64,000 nucleotides of DNA. Origin: DASPNM01 sp035626515 (lineage in GTDB: Bacteria > Bacteroidota > Bacteroidia > Chitinophagales > Chitinophagaceae). A program made the position numbers and the translations under genes. Where the stretch lies: the NCBI GenBank assembly GCA_035626515.1, contig DASPNM010000004.1:16413-80412 (forward strand), given 5' to 3'. The notes under the pieces were generated by a model that was given only the letters and a program-made list of their open reading frames with translations, was not told where the DNA came from and ran no database searches. Below are positions 34,137 to 44,122 of this stretch, one piece after another (positions within the stretch are counted from its first letter, which is position 1; each line of letters begins with the position of its first letter).

Positions 34137-35030
34137 ATGAAAGCACTGACGAAAGCATATGTTGCGCTCGGGGTAGTGAGCTTTGTCTGGGGAACGACCT
34201 ATGTGGCGAGCCGCGTGGGCGCTCAGCAGATGCCGGGGTTTTTCATGGCCGGCGTCCGCCAGTTTCTTTCCGGGGTGATCCTGGTCATCTTTTTTCTTTT
34301 GAGAGGATACCGGATCCCGGAATGGAAGGTGTTGCGCAACATTTCGGTGCAGGGAATTTTTCTGCTTTGCATTGCGAACGGCGGACTTACATGGGCCATG
34401 GAATACATCAGCGGCGGCCTTGCGGCGATCATAGTGGCGCTGGTGCCGATCTTCATCGCGCTCTTTACCGTATGGGTGTCGAAATGCAAGCGAATCAGCC
34501 GCTGGATGATCGCCGGGCTTATCACAGGGTTCGCGGGCATCCTCCTCATCTTTTCGGACCACATTGGCGAAATGAAGAACCCGAATTTTCTGCTGGGCAT
34601 CGGTCTTTCGATCCTTTCGGTACTGTCCTGGTCTTACGGAACGGTCTACAGCTCACAGCACCGTACCCCGATCAGCATACTGTTTAGCGTAGGGTTGCAA
34701 ATGTTCATTGCAGGCATCATCATGTTGCTGGTATGCGCGGTGACCGGGAAATACATCAACCTGGCGGAAGCCGGACGTGAGTCCTGGCTTGCCCTCCTCT
34801 ACCTTGTGGTTTTTGGATCACTGATCGCTTACTCGGCTTTTGTGTTTGCGATCAGCAAGCTACCCCCGACGCTTGTGTCGGTCTACGCCTATATCAACCC
34901 CGTCGTTGCGGTCGGCCTGGGATGGCTCCTGCTTTCCGAAAAACTGAATGCCATCATGGTGACCGGAATGCTGATCACGCTGGCGGGCGTGTATATGGTA
35001 AACAGGGAATTCAGAAATATCAAAAGATGA
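34137..35030 (+). CDS. EamA-family (DMT) exporter
   Basis: 297 residues, ten hydrophobic helices in two EamA repeats, each starting with a pattern such as VVSFVWGTTYVASRVGAQQM. WAMEYISGGLAAIIVALVPI and FVFAISKLPPTLVSVYAYIN are the typical loop-and-helix signatures of RhaT/YdcZ-like metabolite exporters. Divergent from the MocR-type gene and coupled to the GNAT gene by a 4-bp overlap (ATGA). Probably exports an amino acid or similar metabolite. Confidence 0.9.
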   Translation: MKALTKAYVALGVVSFVWGTTYVASRVGAQQMPGFFMAGVRQFLSGVILVIFFLLRGYRIPEWKVLRNISVQGIFLLCIANGGLTWAMEYISGGLAAIIVALVPIFIALFTVWVSKCKRISRWMIAGLITGFAGILLIFSDHIGEMKNPNFLLGIGLSILSVLSWSYGTVYSSQHRTPISILFSVGLQMFIAGIIMLLVCAVTGKYINLAEAGRESWLALLYLVVFGSLIAYSAFVFAISKLPPTLVSVYAYINPVVAVGLGWLLLSEKLNAIMVTGMLITLAGVYMVNREFRNIKR

Positions 35031-35554
35031 ATCCTGTCCGGATCATAGAATACCAACCATTGCACCAGTCGCATTTCGACCGCCTCAACCGCGAATGGAT
35101 CGAGGAAATGTTTGAAATGGAACCCGTGGACGAATGGGTGCTGCGGAACCCGGAAGAGGCAATACTCCAAAAGGGCGGCGCCATCCTGATGGCAGAGTAC
35201 AACGGGTTCGTGGCAGGGACGGTGGCGCTGAAAAAGGTTGACGACGAAACTTACGAGTTCACGAAGATGGCAGTCGACCCCCAATTCCGGAGAAAAGGAA
35301 TTGCCGAAGCGATCAGCTATGCCAGCTTTCGGAAAGCGGGAGTGCTCGGTGCGCGTCGCGTTATCCTTTATTCAAATACCCGCAACGCAGCTGCAATCCG
35401 CCTTTATGAAAAGATCGGGTTTCAGCATGTGCCGGTGGAAAGCGGGGTTTACAGGAGAGCAAACGTAAAAATGTTGATTGACATTGAGAAGGCCGTTCAC
35501 AACGCGGCGCAGTATTTTCTTCAAACCCACATAAAACAAGAGCTATGGAAGTAG
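35027..35554 (+). CDS. GNAT N-acetyltransferase
   Basis: 175 residues from MNPVRIIEYQ, chosen because the ATG overlaps the exporter stop; a longer frame begins inside the exporter. The acetyl-CoA loop is DPQFRRKGIAEAIS (R-x-x-G-x-A) near residue 93, and SNTRNAAAIRLYEKIGF closes the fold. Cytoplasmic acetyltransferase of unknown substrate, likely the same metabolite class as the exporter. It overlaps ilvE by 10 bp. Confidence 0.88.
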   Translation: MNPVRIIEYQPLHQSHFDRLNREWIEEMFEMEPVDEWVLRNPEEAILQKGGAILMAEYNGFVAGTVALKKVDDETYEFTKMAVDPQFRRKGIAEAISYASFRKAGVLGARRVILYSNTRNAAAIRLYEKIGFQHVPVESGVYRRANVKMLIDIEKAVHNAAQYFLQTHIKQELWK

Positions 35555-36609
35555 CAACGTCCATTCCCGTGCGCAAAGCCATCCGCTCAAGGATCCATGA
35601 AGTTGATTTCGGGAATTTGGAATTCGGTCGGTACGTGTCGGACCATATGCTTGTCTGCGACTTTTTTGATAAAGCCTGGACACAGCCACACGTAACCCCT
35701 TTCGCGAATCTTTCGCTCAGTCCCACCAGCCTCGCCCTGCACTACGGCCAGACAGTGTTCGAAGGAATGAAGGCGTTCCGGATGCAGGACGGGCGGATCA
35801 ATATTTTCCGGATCGGCAGGCATTACGAGCGATTTGTTCGCTCGCTCGAACGAATGTGCATGGCCGTGCCTCCGAAATCGTTGTTTTTTGAAAGTATCAT
35901 TACCCTGGTGGAAGCCGACCGCGACTGGGTGCCGCCCCGTCCCGGCGACGCCCTTTACATACGGCCTTTCGTGTACGCCAGCGAAGCCCGCTTCGGCGTG
36001 AAAGTGTCGAATGAGTACCGCTTCGTAATCTTTACGGGACCGGTACCCGAACTTTATTCCGAACCCATTCGCGTGAAAGTTGAAACGCGCTACGTCCGCG
36101 CCGCGAGAGGCGGAACAGGCTTCGCCAAATGCGGCGGTAATTACGGGGGAGCATTTCTCCCGAGTGCGCAGGCAAAAAACGAAGGGTATGACCAGGTATT
36201 GTGGACGGATGCGGAACAGAACAAATACATCGAAGAATCCGGAATGATGAATGCGATGTTCGTAATCGGGGGAGTGCTCATTACCCCGCCCGTATCCGAT
36301 ACAATACTGGATGGGGTCACTCGGGATTCCCTGCTGGCCATAGCGCGTGACCTGGGAATCCCGGTTGAGGAAAGAAGAATTTCCATTGACGAGCTGGAAC
36401 TCGCTTTTCGCCGCTACGAAGTCACGGAAGCTTTCGGGGTCGGCACCGCCGCGGTGGTAGCTCCGATTCAAACCATTCACATCACCGGCATCGATTACAG
36501 CATTCCGACGTACGGACCCGATGCGGTTTGGCGCCGCATGAAGCAGCGGCTGTTCGATATCCGCACCGGCCAGGAGGAGGATGTTCACGGCTGGAATTAC
36601 GTGGTCTGA
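35545..36609 (+). CDS. ilvE: Branched-chain amino-acid aminotransferase
   Basis: 354 residues, fold-type IV. PLP lysine K195 in TGFAKCGGNYGGAF, GQTVFEGMKAFRMQDGRINI near the N-terminus, ESGMMNAMFVIG and EAFGVGTAAVVAPI downstream. Eukaryote-like long BCAT as in many Bacteroidota. It interconverts Leu/Ile/Val and their 2-oxo acids. Starts within the end of the GNAT gene, so the exporter, acetyltransferase and BCAT look like one unit. Confidence 0.93.
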   Translation: MEVATSIPVRKAIRSRIHEVDFGNLEFGRYVSDHMLVCDFFDKAWTQPHVTPFANLSLSPTSLALHYGQTVFEGMKAFRMQDGRINIFRIGRHYERFVRSLERMCMAVPPKSLFFESIITLVEADRDWVPPRPGDALYIRPFVYASEARFGVKVSNEYRFVIFTGPVPELYSEPIRVKVETRYVRAARGGTGFAKCGGNYGGAFLPSAQAKNEGYDQVLWTDAEQNKYIEESGMMNAMFVIGGVLITPPVSDTILDGVTRDSLLAIARDLGIPVEERRISIDELELAFRRYEVTEAFGVGTAAVVAPIQTIHITGIDYSIPTYGPDAVWRRMKQRLFDIRTGQEEDVHGWNYVV

Positions 36610-36633
36610 GCAAACCTCGACTATCTTAGCGGC

Positions 36634-37320
36634 ATGCAAACCGTTCTGGTCACCGGGGCATCTGGAAACCTGGGTCGTGCAGTTGCCCTAAAATTTCTGC
36701 AGGAAGGATACCGGGTTGTCGGAAGCACCGCCCCCCGGCACGGCGAGACGCCCTTCGAGCACCAACATTTCACCGGATTGCAGGCCGACCTTTCCAAAGA
36801 GAGCGAGGCGCAGGCATTTTTCGATCGCGCAGTCGCTGTGCTGAAGCAGGTTCGGGTAGCGGTGCTCACGGTGGGTGGCTTCGCGATGGGAAAGATCGCC
36901 GATACCACTTCCTCCGAGATCGAAAAGCAATATCGTCTCAATTTCGAGACCTGTTATCACGTTGCCCGCCCCGCTTTCCGCCACATGCTGGAACATGGTT
37001 TTGGCCGCATTTTCCTCGTGGGGGCGAGGCCCGGCCTCGACATGAAGCAAGGCAAGGCGATGATACCTTATGCACTCAGCAAGTCGCTGGTATTACGCCT
37101 TGCCGAACTTATCAACGAAGAAGCAAAAGGAACGGATGTGGTCTGTTCGGTGATCGTGCCTTCCACGATCGATACGCCACAAAACCGCGCCTCTATGCCC
37201 GACGCAAATTTTGCCAAATGGGTGAAGCCCGACCGTATTGCCGAGGTCATTGCATTTTATTGCAGCTCCGCTGCCGCGGACATCCGCGAGCCCCTCATCA
37301 AAATTTATGGCGGAACCTGA
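36634..37320 (+). CDS. Short-chain dehydrogenase/reductase
   Basis: 228 residues. Rossmann loop VTGASGNLGRAVALKF, VLTVGGFAMGKIAD, and active-site Y-x3-K in IPYALSKSLVLRL. The catalytic serine position (usually 13 before the tyrosine) reads IFLVGARPG without an obvious serine, so activity is not certain. Length is typical for classical SDRs. It starts 24 bp after ilvE; TATCTTAG, one base off the -7 consensus, ends 4 nt before the ATG. Confidence 0.85.
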   Translation: MQTVLVTGASGNLGRAVALKFLQEGYRVVGSTAPRHGETPFEHQHFTGLQADLSKESEAQAFFDRAVAVLKQVRVAVLTVGGFAMGKIADTTSSEIEKQYRLNFETCYHVARPAFRHMLEHGFGRIFLVGARPGLDMKQGKAMIPYALSKSLVLRLAELINEEAKGTDVVCSVIVPSTIDTPQNRASMPDANFAKWVKPDRIAEVIAFYCSSAAADIREPLIKIYGGT

Positions 37321-37409
37321 AGGTTTCGCGTAATTCCCCTGCGGAATTGTCGTTTTGGTTCGTTCTGGCAAGGGATTTGACAGGACAGGCCGAACCAAAT
37401 CCCATACGT

Positions 37410-38105
37410 ATGAAGCTCACAGCAGTATCCATTTTGGCAGTAACCTTATCCATTGGCATCAGTTCTATGGCGCAGCGTCCAACGGCGATTATCCGCGCCG
37501 GTGTAAACAATGCCAACATTACAATCACGAATGACGGCGACGTGGACGAAAACAATTCCATCACCAGCTTCCAGGCCGGAGTATTGGCCGATTTTCCGCT
37601 GGCCGATATTCTTTCGCTTCGGCCGGGTATCATTTTTACGGGCAAAGGGTCGAAGACACAGCTCGGTGATCCGAATGGAAATACGTGGCGCCGAGCGACC
37701 ACGAACCCGTGGTACATCGAGATTCCTGCTACACTGATTCTGCGTACACCGACAGGCAGCACCCGGTTTTTCGCGGGTGCCGGTCCTTACCTCGCAATCG
37801 GCGTAGCCGGTAACAATGAAGTGGAAGGAAAATTCCTGGGCACTCCATTCCGCAGCGAGCGCGCCATCGAATGGTCGAACGACGACCCCTTTACGACGAA
37901 TTATGAAGAAGGCGCGGGATATGGCATCATGAAGCGTTTCGATTACGGCCTTAACGGGACGGTCGGAATCGAGCTCACGAAAGCCGTGCTCGCTGTCCAA
38001 TATGGTTATGGCCTGGCGAAGATCCAGTCAGGCACCAACCAGCAACAGGTGGATGACGAGAATAAGCACCGGGTGCTGAGCTTTACGCTTGGCATCAAGC
38101 TTTGA
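37410..38105 (+). CDS. Outer-membrane beta-barrel protein
   Basis: 231 residues from MKLTAVSILAVTLSIGISSM, a signal peptide ending in SMAQ. The mature part alternates polar and hydrophobic strands (TSFQAGVLADFPLADILSLR, FFAGAGPYLAIGVAGNNEVE) and ends VLSFTLGIKL, the terminal strand of an eight-strand barrel of the porin-family type 2 / OmpX-like kind. Function unknown; a frame extending to 37218 overlaps the SDR gene and is not used. Confidence 0.8.
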   Translation: MKLTAVSILAVTLSIGISSMAQRPTAIIRAGVNNANITITNDGDVDENNSITSFQAGVLADFPLADILSLRPGIIFTGKGSKTQLGDPNGNTWRRATTNPWYIEIPATLILRTPTGSTRFFAGAGPYLAIGVAGNNEVEGKFLGTPFRSERAIEWSNDDPFTTNYEEGAGYGIMKRFDYGLNGTVGIELTKAVLAVQYGYGLAKIQSGTNQQQVDDENKHRVLSFTLGIKL

Positions 38106-38148
38106 TTGGCTATACTCGGGTACCAGTTGAAGCTGACAAAAGATAGTT

Positions 38149-38181
38149 ATGCTCTCCGGGTTTGCGGAGGGCATTTTTTTT
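38149..38181 (+). terminator. Terminator after the barrel gene
   Basis: ATGCTCTCCG / CGGAGGGCAT stem (one G-U) with a six-base loop, followed by eight T. Lies 43 bp after the barrel gene. Confidence 0.8.
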
Positions 38182-38349
38182 GCAGTCCAATGCTTCATTC
38201 TGCAGTTGACCGGCGTGCGGGAAACGGAAAGGTGGCAATCGGAAACAGCTAAAACAGTTACTTTGCAGGAGCGTTACCACGAATCGCGGCCACTCAGTCG
38301 CGCCGGACTCCGTCCTGTTCGTCGCGGCTACAAAACCCTGATCCCTTCT

Positions 38350-38754
38350 ATGCGCTGGATGAAATGGGCCGGCATCGCTGCCGCCGTTTTGCTGCTGGTT
38401 TCCTCCTTCCTGCCCTGGATCGTTATCGAATCCAGACAGATCCGGGTGACCGGAATGGGTGCCGAGGGCACCAATTTTGGGAAACCCGCTTATTTCCATA
38501 TGGCGATGGCCGTTCTCTTCATCATGCTGAGTTTTATCCCCAGGGTATGGGCAAAACGCACCAACCTCGTAGTGGTGGCCATGAACTTCGCGTGGGGCGT
38601 GCGAAATTATTTTGTACTCAGCCGCTGCGAGGCGGGCGAATGTCCCGACCGGCAGCTTGGACTGTTTCTTGCGCTGACGGGAACAGGAGTCATGATGCTC
38701 GCTGCCCTTTTCCCCGATATGAAACTGCCGGAAAACAAAACACTTCCGGAATAA
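38350..38754 (+). CDS. Small four-helix membrane protein
   Basis: 134 residues from MRWMKWAGIA; the upstream frame runs through the terminator and is discarded. Four hydrophobic segments (about 5-25, 49-66, 71-88, 105-122) with a cysteine pair in SRCEAGECPDRQ between helices 3 and 4. Integral membrane protein of a type common in Bacteroidota with no known function. Confidence 0.65.
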   Translation: MRWMKWAGIAAAVLLLVSSFLPWIVIESRQIRVTGMGAEGTNFGKPAYFHMAMAVLFIMLSFIPRVWAKRTNLVVVAMNFAWGVRNYFVLSRCEAGECPDRQLGLFLALTGTGVMMLAALFPDMKLPENKTLPE

Positions 38755-38885
38755 TAACTTTTACACTTCCGTAATTTTTTTTCGAGCAGTTATTTTTCTG
38801 TCGCCCGGCCGGTTTTCTTCCTTTGTTTTCCCCTTCCGCTCTGCGCAGTTTTACGACTGGCGATGACGCCTGCTTGTAGCAGCAG

Positions 38886-40940
38886 ATGAAACTCATTTTG
38901 GGTATTGGATGGTTGCTTTTCGCGTCCGCGGCAGCGGCGGGTACCCGTTATTGGGATGGAGAAGCAGGTGACGGGCTTTGGGAAAACCCGTCGAACTGGA
39001 CGGACAACCTGCTGCCTGCCGCGGGTGACGACGTCATACTCGACAACTCAATTGTTGCGGGAAATTATACCGTAAGCCTGCCTTCCGGAGCAGTGACGGT
39101 TACGGTCAACAGCATTTTGATCGCGCCCTCTTCCGGCGTTGTCATCATCCTGCTGCTTCCTTCCGCAAACACGGCCAACCCGGGTTTACAGGTTACCGGT
39201 TCGGGCGACGCGCTGTGGTTGCAGGCCGGCGCCGTATTAAAGAACTCCTCGGGTGCATCCGCCGGCAGCGGCATCAGCATCAGTAACCGGCTTCGCATCA
39301 ACGACGGGGCGAAATACATCCACAACACGCGGCGCTCCAACGCGACGATCGTGTCGCAGCTTTCCACTGCTTCAGGGACCGCCTTCGGTGAGTTTGAATT
39401 TGATGTGCCGCCCTCGGGAAGTTATACGCCTTCGCTGAGCGGACGGACTTTCGGCACACTCAGCTTTTCCGCAATGGCTGGTGGAGGCAACAGCACTTAT
39501 GCGGGAAGCGGTGCTTCCGATCTCACGGTTCGGGGTCACCTCAATATTCATGCGGGAGCAACACTTGCGCTCAGCATGACCTCAGACATCAACGTCGCGG
39601 GAAACCTTGCCCTTTCAGCGGGAGCCACATTCAATTTGCAAACTTCCTCCGGCAACGATACGCTTCGGGTGGCGGGGAATCTTGTTCTGGGCGGCCTGCT
39701 TACAGAATCGGGGAGCGGATTCCCGGTTCTGGAGCTGAGCGGAAGCAGTCAGACCGTCTCGGGAGCCGGCCAGATATCCGGCAGCATCAATTTCCGAATG
39801 AACTCTTCCGGAACTGCAAGTCTCGGATCCCCGCTTGCGATTCCCTTCGCGCTTACCCTGAGCACCGGACGCATCCTGAGCAGCACGACAAACATCCTGA
39901 CGCTTTCGGACAACGCGGTCGTAAACGGAGGCGGCAGCTCCAGCTTCGTGCAGGGACCCATGCGCAAGGCGGGGGATGAAGATTTTATTTTTCCGCTGGG
40001 GTCCGGAAACATATACGCACCGCTGTCGCTGCTCAATGGGAGCGGGCAATCTGTTACCGACAGCTTCACGGCAGAATACCGCCGCGCGAATCCGCAAAAT
40101 ATTTACGGCAGCTCCTACGGATCCGGGATCCATCACATCAGCTTCGTGGAATACTGGCTGCTCAACCGCAGCGCAGGCGCCGCTTCGAAGCGCGTCGCTC
40201 TTGCAGTTCATGAGCAAAGCTTCTGCCTCAGGCCTGCTACCAGTTTCCTCGCCCGCTTCAACGGCGCGCAATGGACCGCGGAAAGTTCCACCGCATCGGG
40301 TTTTGTTCCCTGCGGCGCTTACCAGTGCGGTACACTCAATTCAAACAACCAGCTGACGGAATGGGGTCCGTTCACGATCGCCACCAGCGATTCGGCGTCC
40401 GTGAACCCGCTGCCGATCCGGCTCCTTTCTTTCCGGGCAGTTCCCGTTGCGGACAGCCTGCTTTTTGTTTGGGAAATGGGGGAGAGCTGTCCACCCGGAA
40501 CCAGCTTCGAATTGCAGCGATCGGCTGACGGGATCAGATTTGGAAATGCCATCATTGTTCCCGGAAATGAAACTGGTTTGCGCTACCGGGCCGTCCTGCC
40601 CCGTTCGCCGGAGTCCCGCTTTTTCCGCCTGAAGATCCGTCACCGGGAAAACATTCAGTACAGCCCGGTCCTCGCCGTACGACCCTGGTTTGAATTGGGA
40701 CCGATCTTTCCCAACCCGGTGCGAGGCATTGCCCGGATCCCGGTATTTCTTCTACAAATGACGAAGGTCATCATCAGCGTCTACGATGTCATGGGAACGT
40801 GTGTGTACCGCCGCGAGGTTTTTCCTCCGGCGGGCGGAGTGCAGTTGCAGCTTGATCTCTCTGGTCTGCGCTCCGGACTTTACCAGCTTCGGGCGGCGAC
40901 GCGCCATGGGGAGCGAATGTTGCGGTTTGTAAAGGATTAA
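38886..40940 (+). CDS. T9SS-secreted protein with C-terminal sorting domain
   Basis: 684 residues. Signal peptide MKLILGIGWLLFASAAAA, then GTRYWDGEAGDGLWENPSNW, the start of a beta-helical, autotransporter-like or G8-like region with many Ser/Gly/Ala strands (about 40-330). The C-terminal ~75 residues (FPNPVRGIARIPVF, ISVYDVMGTCVYR, LRSGLYQLRAATRHGER) are a type A T9SS sorting domain, so the protein passes the outer membrane by T9SS and is likely surface-bound. No enzymatic motif seen. Confidence 0.88.
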   Translation: MKLILGIGWLLFASAAAAGTRYWDGEAGDGLWENPSNWTDNLLPAAGDDVILDNSIVAGNYTVSLPSGAVTVTVNSILIAPSSGVVIILLLPSANTANPGLQVTGSGDALWLQAGAVLKNSSGASAGSGISISNRLRINDGAKYIHNTRRSNATIVSQLSTASGTAFGEFEFDVPPSGSYTPSLSGRTFGTLSFSAMAGGGNSTYAGSGASDLTVRGHLNIHAGATLALSMTSDINVAGNLALSAGATFNLQTSSGNDTLRVAGNLVLGGLLTESGSGFPVLELSGSSQTVSGAGQISGSINFRMNSSGTASLGSPLAIPFALTLSTGRILSSTTNILTLSDNAVVNGGGSSSFVQGPMRKAGDEDFIFPLGSGNIYAPLSLLNGSGQSVTDSFTAEYRRANPQNIYGSSYGSGIHHISFVEYWLLNRSAGAASKRVALAVHEQSFCLRPATSFLARFNGAQWTAESSTASGFVPCGAYQCGTLNSNNQLTEWGPFTIATSDSASVNPLPIRLLSFRAVPVADSLLFVWEMGESCPPGTSFELQRSADGIRFGNAIIVPGNETGLRYRAVLPRSPESRFFRLKIRHRENIQYSPVLAVRPWFELGPIFPNPVRGIARIPVFLLQMTKVIISVYDVMGTCVYRREVFPPAGGVQLQLDLSGLRSGLYQLRAATRHGERMLRFVKD

Positions 40941-40991
40941 ACCGGTTCAGGCACAATTTTTTTAGCATTATTCGCGGATGTATTCGACCTT

Positions 40992-41999
40992 ATGAAAAGT
41001 GTTGGTGCCATAATAGTTTTAGTCTTTGTCTTTTGCAGCCTGCATTCCTGCGATAAAGCGGGCGAAGGGAAGCCCGTGCTGAAAGACAGTTCTCTGCAGA
41101 AAAAGCCAGTCGTGCCTCACGGGCAAACTGTTTCGCTTGATACAGCGATGTACCGGCGAATCTGGGATGACCTGGTGCATGGAAAACCCGGTAACGGCTG
41201 GCCGGTACTCGAACCTTATCCGCTGCCCCGCCCGGTGCTTCCTTTCCGGCGAGTGCTGGCATTCTACGGAAACCTATATTCGGCCGGGATGGGTGTGTTG
41301 GGAGCCCTGCCTGAAGAAAAGATGCTGGCAAAACTGAAACAGGAGGTGGCAGCGTGGCAGGCAGCAGACAGCAGCATTCCGGTTCAGCCCGCGCTGCATT
41401 ACATCGCGGTGACCGCGCAATCCCGACCGGGCCCCGACCGGAAATACAGGTTGCGAATGCCCTTTGGGGAAATTGACAAGATACTGGCCCTGGCAAAAAA
41501 GTCCAATGCGTTGGTGTTTCTGGATGTGCAGGTGGGGCACAGCACGCTTCGCGATGAGTTACCGCAGTTGCGGGATTACCTCCGGCTTCCTCATGTGCAC
41601 CTTGGCATTGATCCCGAATACTCGATGAAAGGCGGGCAGGTGCCGGCCCGTGCTATTGGAACTTTTGATGCGGCCGACATCAACTACGCTTCCGAATTTC
41701 TCGCGAAGCTGGTAAGAGAACACGGTATTCCGCCAAAGATGTTGATTGTGCACCGATTCACTCAGGGGATGGTTACCAACTATCAAAAAATCCAAAAGAC
41801 CCCGGAAGTGCAGATTGTGATGCACATGGACGGCTTTGGGTCAGCGGCCAAAAAACTGAACACCTACCGTCAGTGGATCGAAAAAGAACCCGTGCAGTTC
41901 ACCGGCTTCAAACTTTTCTACAAACAGGATGGAAAGCTGATGAAGCCCGACGAAGTTCTGAAAGTGCACCCCAAGCCCGTGTACATTCAATACCAGTAG
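40992..41999 (+). CDS. Lipoprotein with TIM-barrel-like domain, unknown function
   Basis: 335 residues. Lipobox SLHSC near residue 19. The mature region alternates strands and helices (RRVLAFYGNLYSAGMGVLGA, LALAKKSNALVFLDVQVGHS, LPHVHLGIDPEYSMKGGQVP, VQIVMHMDGFGSAAKKLNTY), which reads as a (beta/alpha)8 barrel with acidic residues at strand ends (LDVQ, GIDPE, MDG), as in glycosidase-like folds. Similar lipoproteins occur in actinobacteria without assigned function. Convergent with the next gene. Confidence 0.7.
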   Translation: MKSVGAIIVLVFVFCSLHSCDKAGEGKPVLKDSSLQKKPVVPHGQTVSLDTAMYRRIWDDLVHGKPGNGWPVLEPYPLPRPVLPFRRVLAFYGNLYSAGMGVLGALPEEKMLAKLKQEVAAWQAADSSIPVQPALHYIAVTAQSRPGPDRKYRLRMPFGEIDKILALAKKSNALVFLDVQVGHSTLRDELPQLRDYLRLPHVHLGIDPEYSMKGGQVPARAIGTFDAADINYASEFLAKLVREHGIPPKMLIVHRFTQGMVTNYQKIQKTPEVQIVMHMDGFGSAAKKLNTYRQWIEKEPVQFTGFKLFYKQDGKLMKPDEVLKVHPKPVYIQYQ

Positions 42000-42014
42000 A
42001 TCTTCGGCAAAATC

Positions 42015-42644
42015 CTAGTGCGCGTTGTCCACTGAAGTCTTTCTTCCGGATTTTTTTAAGATCCACGGAAGGCCGTGAACGTTGCTTTGCCATTGCGGCA
42101 ATACCATCACCAGGATGATTTCTTCCACCAGGTCAGCTGCCGTAATGATCACGGCGAGGTAAAAGAGGAAATCTACCGGACCGGTGAAGAAGAACAGGAT
42201 AAGAAATGCCGCCTGCGCCACCGCAGCGATCTTTGCAAGGTAGGTATGAAAGCTGGTAAAGCGCCGATAGCGAATGAAGGCGGCCACGTTCTCAATCACG
42301 AAGAGTCCGAGCAGCATTAGTATCAGTTCCGCGTGCTGCCGGATAAAATTCGGATCCACAATGATGATCCCGATCGTTGCCACACCTACTGTGAGATCGT
42401 CGGCTATTGAATCCAGCTTTGCACCCAAAACGCTCGCGATCTTGTATTTCCTTGCCAGGAACCCGTCGATCGCATCGGTAAGAAAGCTCAGGACGAGCAG
42501 CCAGCGGAACAGTTCGATTTCTCCTTTGGCAACCAGTACCAGCAGGAAGGGGGCCGCGAGCAGCCGGTAGAACGTGATCCCGTTAATTATATAATAGCTT
42601 CTCGGGTGCATCGGATTGTTCGCTTGGAGGGAAACGGAGCTCAC
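42015..42644 (-). CDS. CDP-alcohol phosphatidyltransferase
   Basis: 209 residues, about six membrane helices. The full signature D-x2-DG-x2-AR-x8-G-x3-D-x3-D is present: [12 protein letters not shown] followed by GAKLDSIAD at residues about 52-77. Such enzymes move a phospho-alcohol head group (glycerol phosphate, inositol phosphate, etc.) from CDP-alcohol. The start overlaps the rocD stop by 4 bp; MHPRSYYI 11 codons on is an alternative start. Which alcohol is used is unknown. Confidence 0.88.
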   Translation of the reverse strand: MSSVSLQANNPMHPRSYYIINGITFYRLLAAPFLLVLVAKGEIELFRWLLVLSFLTDAIDGFLARKYKIASVLGAKLDSIADDLTVGVATIGIIIVDPNFIRQHAELILMLLGLFVIENVAAFIRYRRFTSFHTYLAKIAAVAQAAFLILFFFTGPVDFLFYLAVIITAADLVEEIILVMVLPQWQSNVHGLPWILKKSGRKTSVDNAH

Positions 42645-43885
42645 TCACCCAGCATCTTTAGACCTTTTCCGATAATATGAACAGCTTCCAAAAGCTGTGC
42701 CTCAGTGATGATCAGCGGTGGCGCGAGTCGGATCCGGTCCCCCTGCGTCGGTTTTGCGAGCAGTCCTACCTTCCCTATGTCTTTCATGTAAAGGCAAAGG
42801 TTCCAGGCGGCCTGGGGATCGGGATGTTCGATTACGATGGCATTGAGAAGTCCTTTTCCGCGCACTTTTCGCAGGAAAGGCGATTCCAGTTTAGCCAGCT
42901 CCCTGCGCAACAACTCGCCCATCGTGGCGGCATTTTCGATCATCTTTTCATCAATAAGCACCTGCACTGCTTCGCGGGCTACGGCGCACGCAAGGGGATT
43001 ACCACCATAGGTAGAACCGTGCTCACCTGGTTTGATGGTCAGCATGATTTCATCGTCGGCAAGTACAGCGCTTACCGGCAGGAGGCCGCCTCCCAATGCC
43101 TTTCCAAGGATAACGATGTCGGGGCGTACGCGCTCGTGATCGCATGCCAGCATCTTGCCCGTCCTTCCCAAACCGGTCTGGATTTCGTCGGCAACGAACA
43201 AAACGTTCGCTTCTTCACAGAGCTCTTTAGAGCGCGAAAGATATCCCTCGTTGGGGACCACCACGCCCGCTTCGCCCTGTATCGGCTCTACCAGGAACGC
43301 CGCCACGTCCGGATCTCTCAGCGCCCTCTGCAATGCCTGCACATCGTTGTATGGGATCACGGTAAAACCGGGCAAATAGGGACCGAAATGCTTGCGCGCT
43401 GTGGGGTCAGTGCTGAATGATATCACGCCGATCGTGCGCCCGTGAAAATTTCCGGTGCACACGACGATCTTCGCCTTTGCTTCCGGGATACCTTTCACTT
43501 CATAGGCCCATTTACGCGAAAGCTTGATCGCTGTCTCTACCGCCTCCACTCCGGTATTCATCGGCAGCAGCCGGTCGTAGCCAAACAGCCTGCACATGAA
43601 CTTTGCGTAGCTTCCAAGCTGGTCGCTGTGAAATGCGCGGCTCGTTAACGTCAACCTCTGCCCCTGTTTGACCAGTGCATCTACGAGTCTCGGGTGGCAA
43701 TGTCCCTGGTTCAGCGAGGAATAGCCGCTGAGAAAGTCAAAGTATTTTTTCCCCTCCACGTCCCAGAGGTAGATCCCTTCGCCGCGGCTGAGGACAACCG
43801 GAAGGGGATGATAATTGCGGGCACCGAAATGATCTTCGAGCTCCAGCAATTGCTGTGTATGTGCAGTATGAATCGTCGTTTTCAT
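42641..43885 (-). CDS. rocD: Ornithine-oxo-acid transaminase
   Basis: 414 residues from [18 protein letters not shown]. Fold-type I class III aminotransferase: [40 protein letters not shown], and the PLP lysine in [37 protein letters not shown] and [15 protein letters not shown] are as in ornithine aminotransferases. It converts ornithine to glutamate semialdehyde in arginine catabolism, which fits the cyanophycin cassette that supplies arginine, though they are 18 kb apart. Confidence 0.9.
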   Translation of the reverse strand: MKTTIHTAHTQQLLELEDHFGARNYHPLPVVLSRGEGIYLWDVEGKKYFDFLSGYSSLNQGHCHPRLVDALVKQGQRLTLTSRAFHSDQLGSYAKFMCRLFGYDRLLPMNTGVEAVETAIKLSRKWAYEVKGIPEAKAKIVVCTGNFHGRTIGVISFSTDPTARKHFGPYLPGFTVIPYNDVQALQRALRDPDVAAFLVEPIQGEAGVVVPNEGYLSRSKELCEEANVLFVADEIQTGLGRTGKMLACDHERVRPDIVILGKALGGGLLPVSAVLADDEIMLTIKPGEHGSTYGGNPLACAVAREAVQVLIDEKMIENAATMGELLRRELAKLESPFLRKVRGKGLLNAIVIEHPDPQAAWNLCLYMKDIGKVGLLAKPTQGDRIRLAPPLIITEAQLLEAVHIIGKGLKMLGE

Positions 43886-44041
43886 GATCGCAAATTTGAA
43901 AAGCAAGAAAAGGGCGGAGGCCCGTTGGACAAAACGAGAGCTTATCCTCGATGGTTGAGGAAATCGAGGTTCGCGGCGAGAAAGTCAACGACGAAAAAGA
44001 CGGTCTTTTTCACGGCTGCAAGTTACGAAAGACTGGTTAAT

Positions 44042-44075
44042 TCCCGCGATGCGGCAACTAACCCGCGGGATTTTT
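44042..44075 (+). terminator. Possible hairpin terminator upstream of the VOC gene
   Basis: TCCCGCG (44042-44048) / CGCGGGA (44064-44070) with a 15-base loop and five T after. No gene precedes it on the plus strand, so it may be an attenuator or chance. Confidence 0.3.
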
Positions 44076-44122
44076 GTTAACCTTAGGGAATTTGATTGTC
44101 TCACAACTTCACAATCAATCTT

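Noticed and set aside
38149..38349. N-terminal extension of the 38350 membrane protein
   Set aside because: It passes through the terminator hairpin; the ATG at 38350 precedes a normal first helix.
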